Assembly (NCBI GenBank): GCA_016875975.1
Contig: VGOF01000098.1
Coordinates: forward strand, 1 to 5,820
Reading direction: 5' to 3'
DNA: 5,820 bases
DNA from: Chloroflexota bacterium
GTDB taxonomy: Bacteria > Chloroflexota > Dehalococcoidia > GIF9 > UBA5629
Part shown: positions 5,067-5,820 of the stretch, in pieces
Numbering within the stretch: position 1 is the first letter of the stretch
How the letters are laid out: each line of letters begins with the position of its first letter
Program-made: the position numbers and the translations under genes
The notes under the pieces: model-generated
The model's database searches: none
What the model was told of the DNA's origin: nothing
What the model saw: the letters and a program-made list of their open reading frames with translations, nothing else

Positions 5067-5558
5067 ATGCAAATCGGCCTGATGGCGGATACACATGACA
5101 GATTGGATGCTGTTGAGGCGGCTGTAGATTTCTTCAACAGCAGGGGGGTATCTGATGTATTGCATGCTGGCGATTTGGTGTCTCCTTTTGTAGTCCCGAA
5201 ACTTGCCAGGCTAAACGCGAAGTTGCATTATGTGTGGGGAAACAACGAAGGTGACCGCGAATATATTACTGCTAGGTTTAGGGAGATAGGAATCGTACCA
5301 CACGGTGATTTTGCGGCCCTGGAGCTTCATGGGTTGAGGATTGCTTTGCTTCATGGCAGGCACGAGGCTGTGGTAAATTCTCTCGCTGGCTCGGGGTTAT
5401 ACGACCTTGTTGTACGTGGCCATACCCATAGGGCTGAGATAAGTGGGGGCAAGACGCTGTTAATCAATCCTGGCGAGGTTTGCGGCTATCTCTCGGGTCG
5501 CAAGACTGTGGTACTACTCCATCTGGATAGCATGCGAGGGGAGATAGTTGAGCTATGA
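5067..5558 (+). CDS. YfcE/MJ0936-type metallophosphoesterase
   Basis: The 163-residue protein has the full small-phosphodiesterase motif set: LMADTHD (5-11; Asp8 and His10), HAGDLV (33-38; Asp36), WGNNEGD (57-63; Asn59), LLHGR (94-98; His96), and RGHTHRAEI (117-125; His119 and His121), followed by LINPGEV (132-138). These residues bind two metal ions, usually Mn or Ni, and hydrolyse phosphodiester model substrates; the natural substrate is not known for most members. Length is normal for the family and nothing is missing, so it should be active in the cytoplasm. The start at 5067 matches the family's usual first strand, though no good ribosome site precedes it. It probably follows the zinc-ribbon gene in transcription or uses its own promoter. 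Confidence 0.95.
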   Translation: MQIGLMADTHDRLDAVEAAVDFFNSRGVSDVLHAGDLVSPFVVPKLARLNAKLHYVWGNNEGDREYITARFREIGIVPHGDFAALELHGLRIALLHGRHEAVVNSLAGSGLYDLVVRGHTHRAEISGGKTLLINPGEVCGYLSGRKTVVLLHLDSMRGEIVEL

Positions 5559-5582
5559 CTTTGATTAGTTGAGGCGGAAAGC

Positions 5583-5597
5583 GGACAGGGAATGTCC
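5583..5597 (+). terminator. Small hairpin after the phosphoesterase gene, weak terminator candidate
   Basis: GGACA (5583-5587), loop GGGAA, TGTCC (5593-5597) forms a perfect 5-bp stem 24 bp after the stop at 5558. It is followed by TTGGTTTAG and not by a clean T-run. It may slow polymerase or protect the 3' end; as an intrinsic terminator it is poor. Confidence 0.25.
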
Positions 5598-5641
5598 TTG
5601 GTTTAGTCAATGCGATTATGGTGTAAATGGAGGGTTAGAAG

Positions 5642-5820
5642 ATGAGTATTGAGTGGTTTCGAGATCTGGTGATTTGTATTTCTGGGTTAGTCTTTACATT
5701 GGTAGTTATATTGCTTGCGGTGCTGGCATTCTTGCTTTATAAGAAAACGGGACGTGTCCTGGGCTCCATAGAGGCTACGACAAATACGATCCACGAGATG
5801 TCTTCAACAGTGAGAGATGA
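5642..5820 (+). CDS. Small membrane-anchored protein, N-terminal part (cut by the right edge)
   Basis: The 59 visible codons begin at ATG 5642 behind a clear GGAGGG (5629-5634) with a 7-nt spacer. A hydrophobic segment, about residues 9-32, is followed by KK and then GRVLGSIEATTNTIHEMSSTVRD, a helical stretch with hydrophobic residues spaced as in a coiled coil. The layout (short N-terminus, one membrane helix, long helix) resembles DUF948-like and related small membrane proteins, but the visible part is too short to decide. The reading frame stays open to the window end. It follows the phosphoesterase by 83 bp on the same strand. Confidence 0.7.
   Translation, partial: MSIEWFRDLVICISGLVFTLVVILLAVLAFLLYKKTGRVLGSIEATTNTIHEMSSTVRD

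Noticed and set aside
4418..5165. Minus-strand open frames over the zinc-ribbon and phosphoesterase genes (4418-4612, 4717-4920, 4950-5165, 4955-5137)
   Set aside because: They mirror real plus-strand genes and have no start signals of their own.

Overview
The window looks like a chromosomal segment from a bacterium of intermediate GC content. It has strong GGAGG-type ribosome binding sites and sigma70-like promoters (TTGACA / TATAAT variants with 17-bp spacers). The gene set is an acyl-CoA dehydrogenase, a soluble GAF protein, an archaeal-type dUTPase, DegV, DUF72 and a zinc-ribbon membrane protein. This mix would suit the Chloroflexota, perhaps Dehalococcoidia, but that is an inference from gene content and protein flavour; no marker gene is present. 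There are no rRNA or tRNA genes, no insertion sequence, no CRISPR array and no phage genes.

Left part, all on the minus strand. The 5' part of an acyl-CoA dehydrogenase gene runs off the left edge (1-518). Its upstream region (519-766) holds a good promoter, a 13-bp perfect palindrome at the predicted start site, and a leader with two competing hairpins. Next comes a two-gene unit reading leftward: a GAF-domain protein (1136-1741), then an ABM-superfamily protein (767-1090), 45 bp apart. A strong promoter (1909-1937) drives this unit. Its roughly 160-nt leader can close into a long stem that begins almost at the transcription start and ends just before a U-rich stretch. This leader is the best candidate for undescribed regulation in the window.

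Middle part, minus strand. A second operon runs degV (3469-4311), dut-like dUTPase (2907-3422), DUF72 gene (1995-2907). The dUTPase stop and the DUF72 start overlap as TGATG. The DUF72 reading frame is broken by a single shift at a run of eight A residues, which could be a real mutation, a sequencing error or a slippage site.

Right part, plus strand. A divergent promoter region (4312-4486) separates degV from a rightward set: a double zinc-ribbon protein with one membrane segment (4487-4993), a YfcE/MJ0936-type metallophosphoesterase (5067-5558), and the start of a small membrane-anchored protein cut by the right edge (5642-5820). The two promoters of the divergent region lie back to back, with 7 bp between their -35 boxes.

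Functionally the window is mostly housekeeping: acyl-CoA oxidation, dUTP clean-up, fatty-acid binding and phosphoester hydrolysis, plus a small signalling-like GAF/ABM unit. I do not see a defence system, secretion system or biosynthetic cluster. The most interesting signals are in the RNA leaders and the frameshift.
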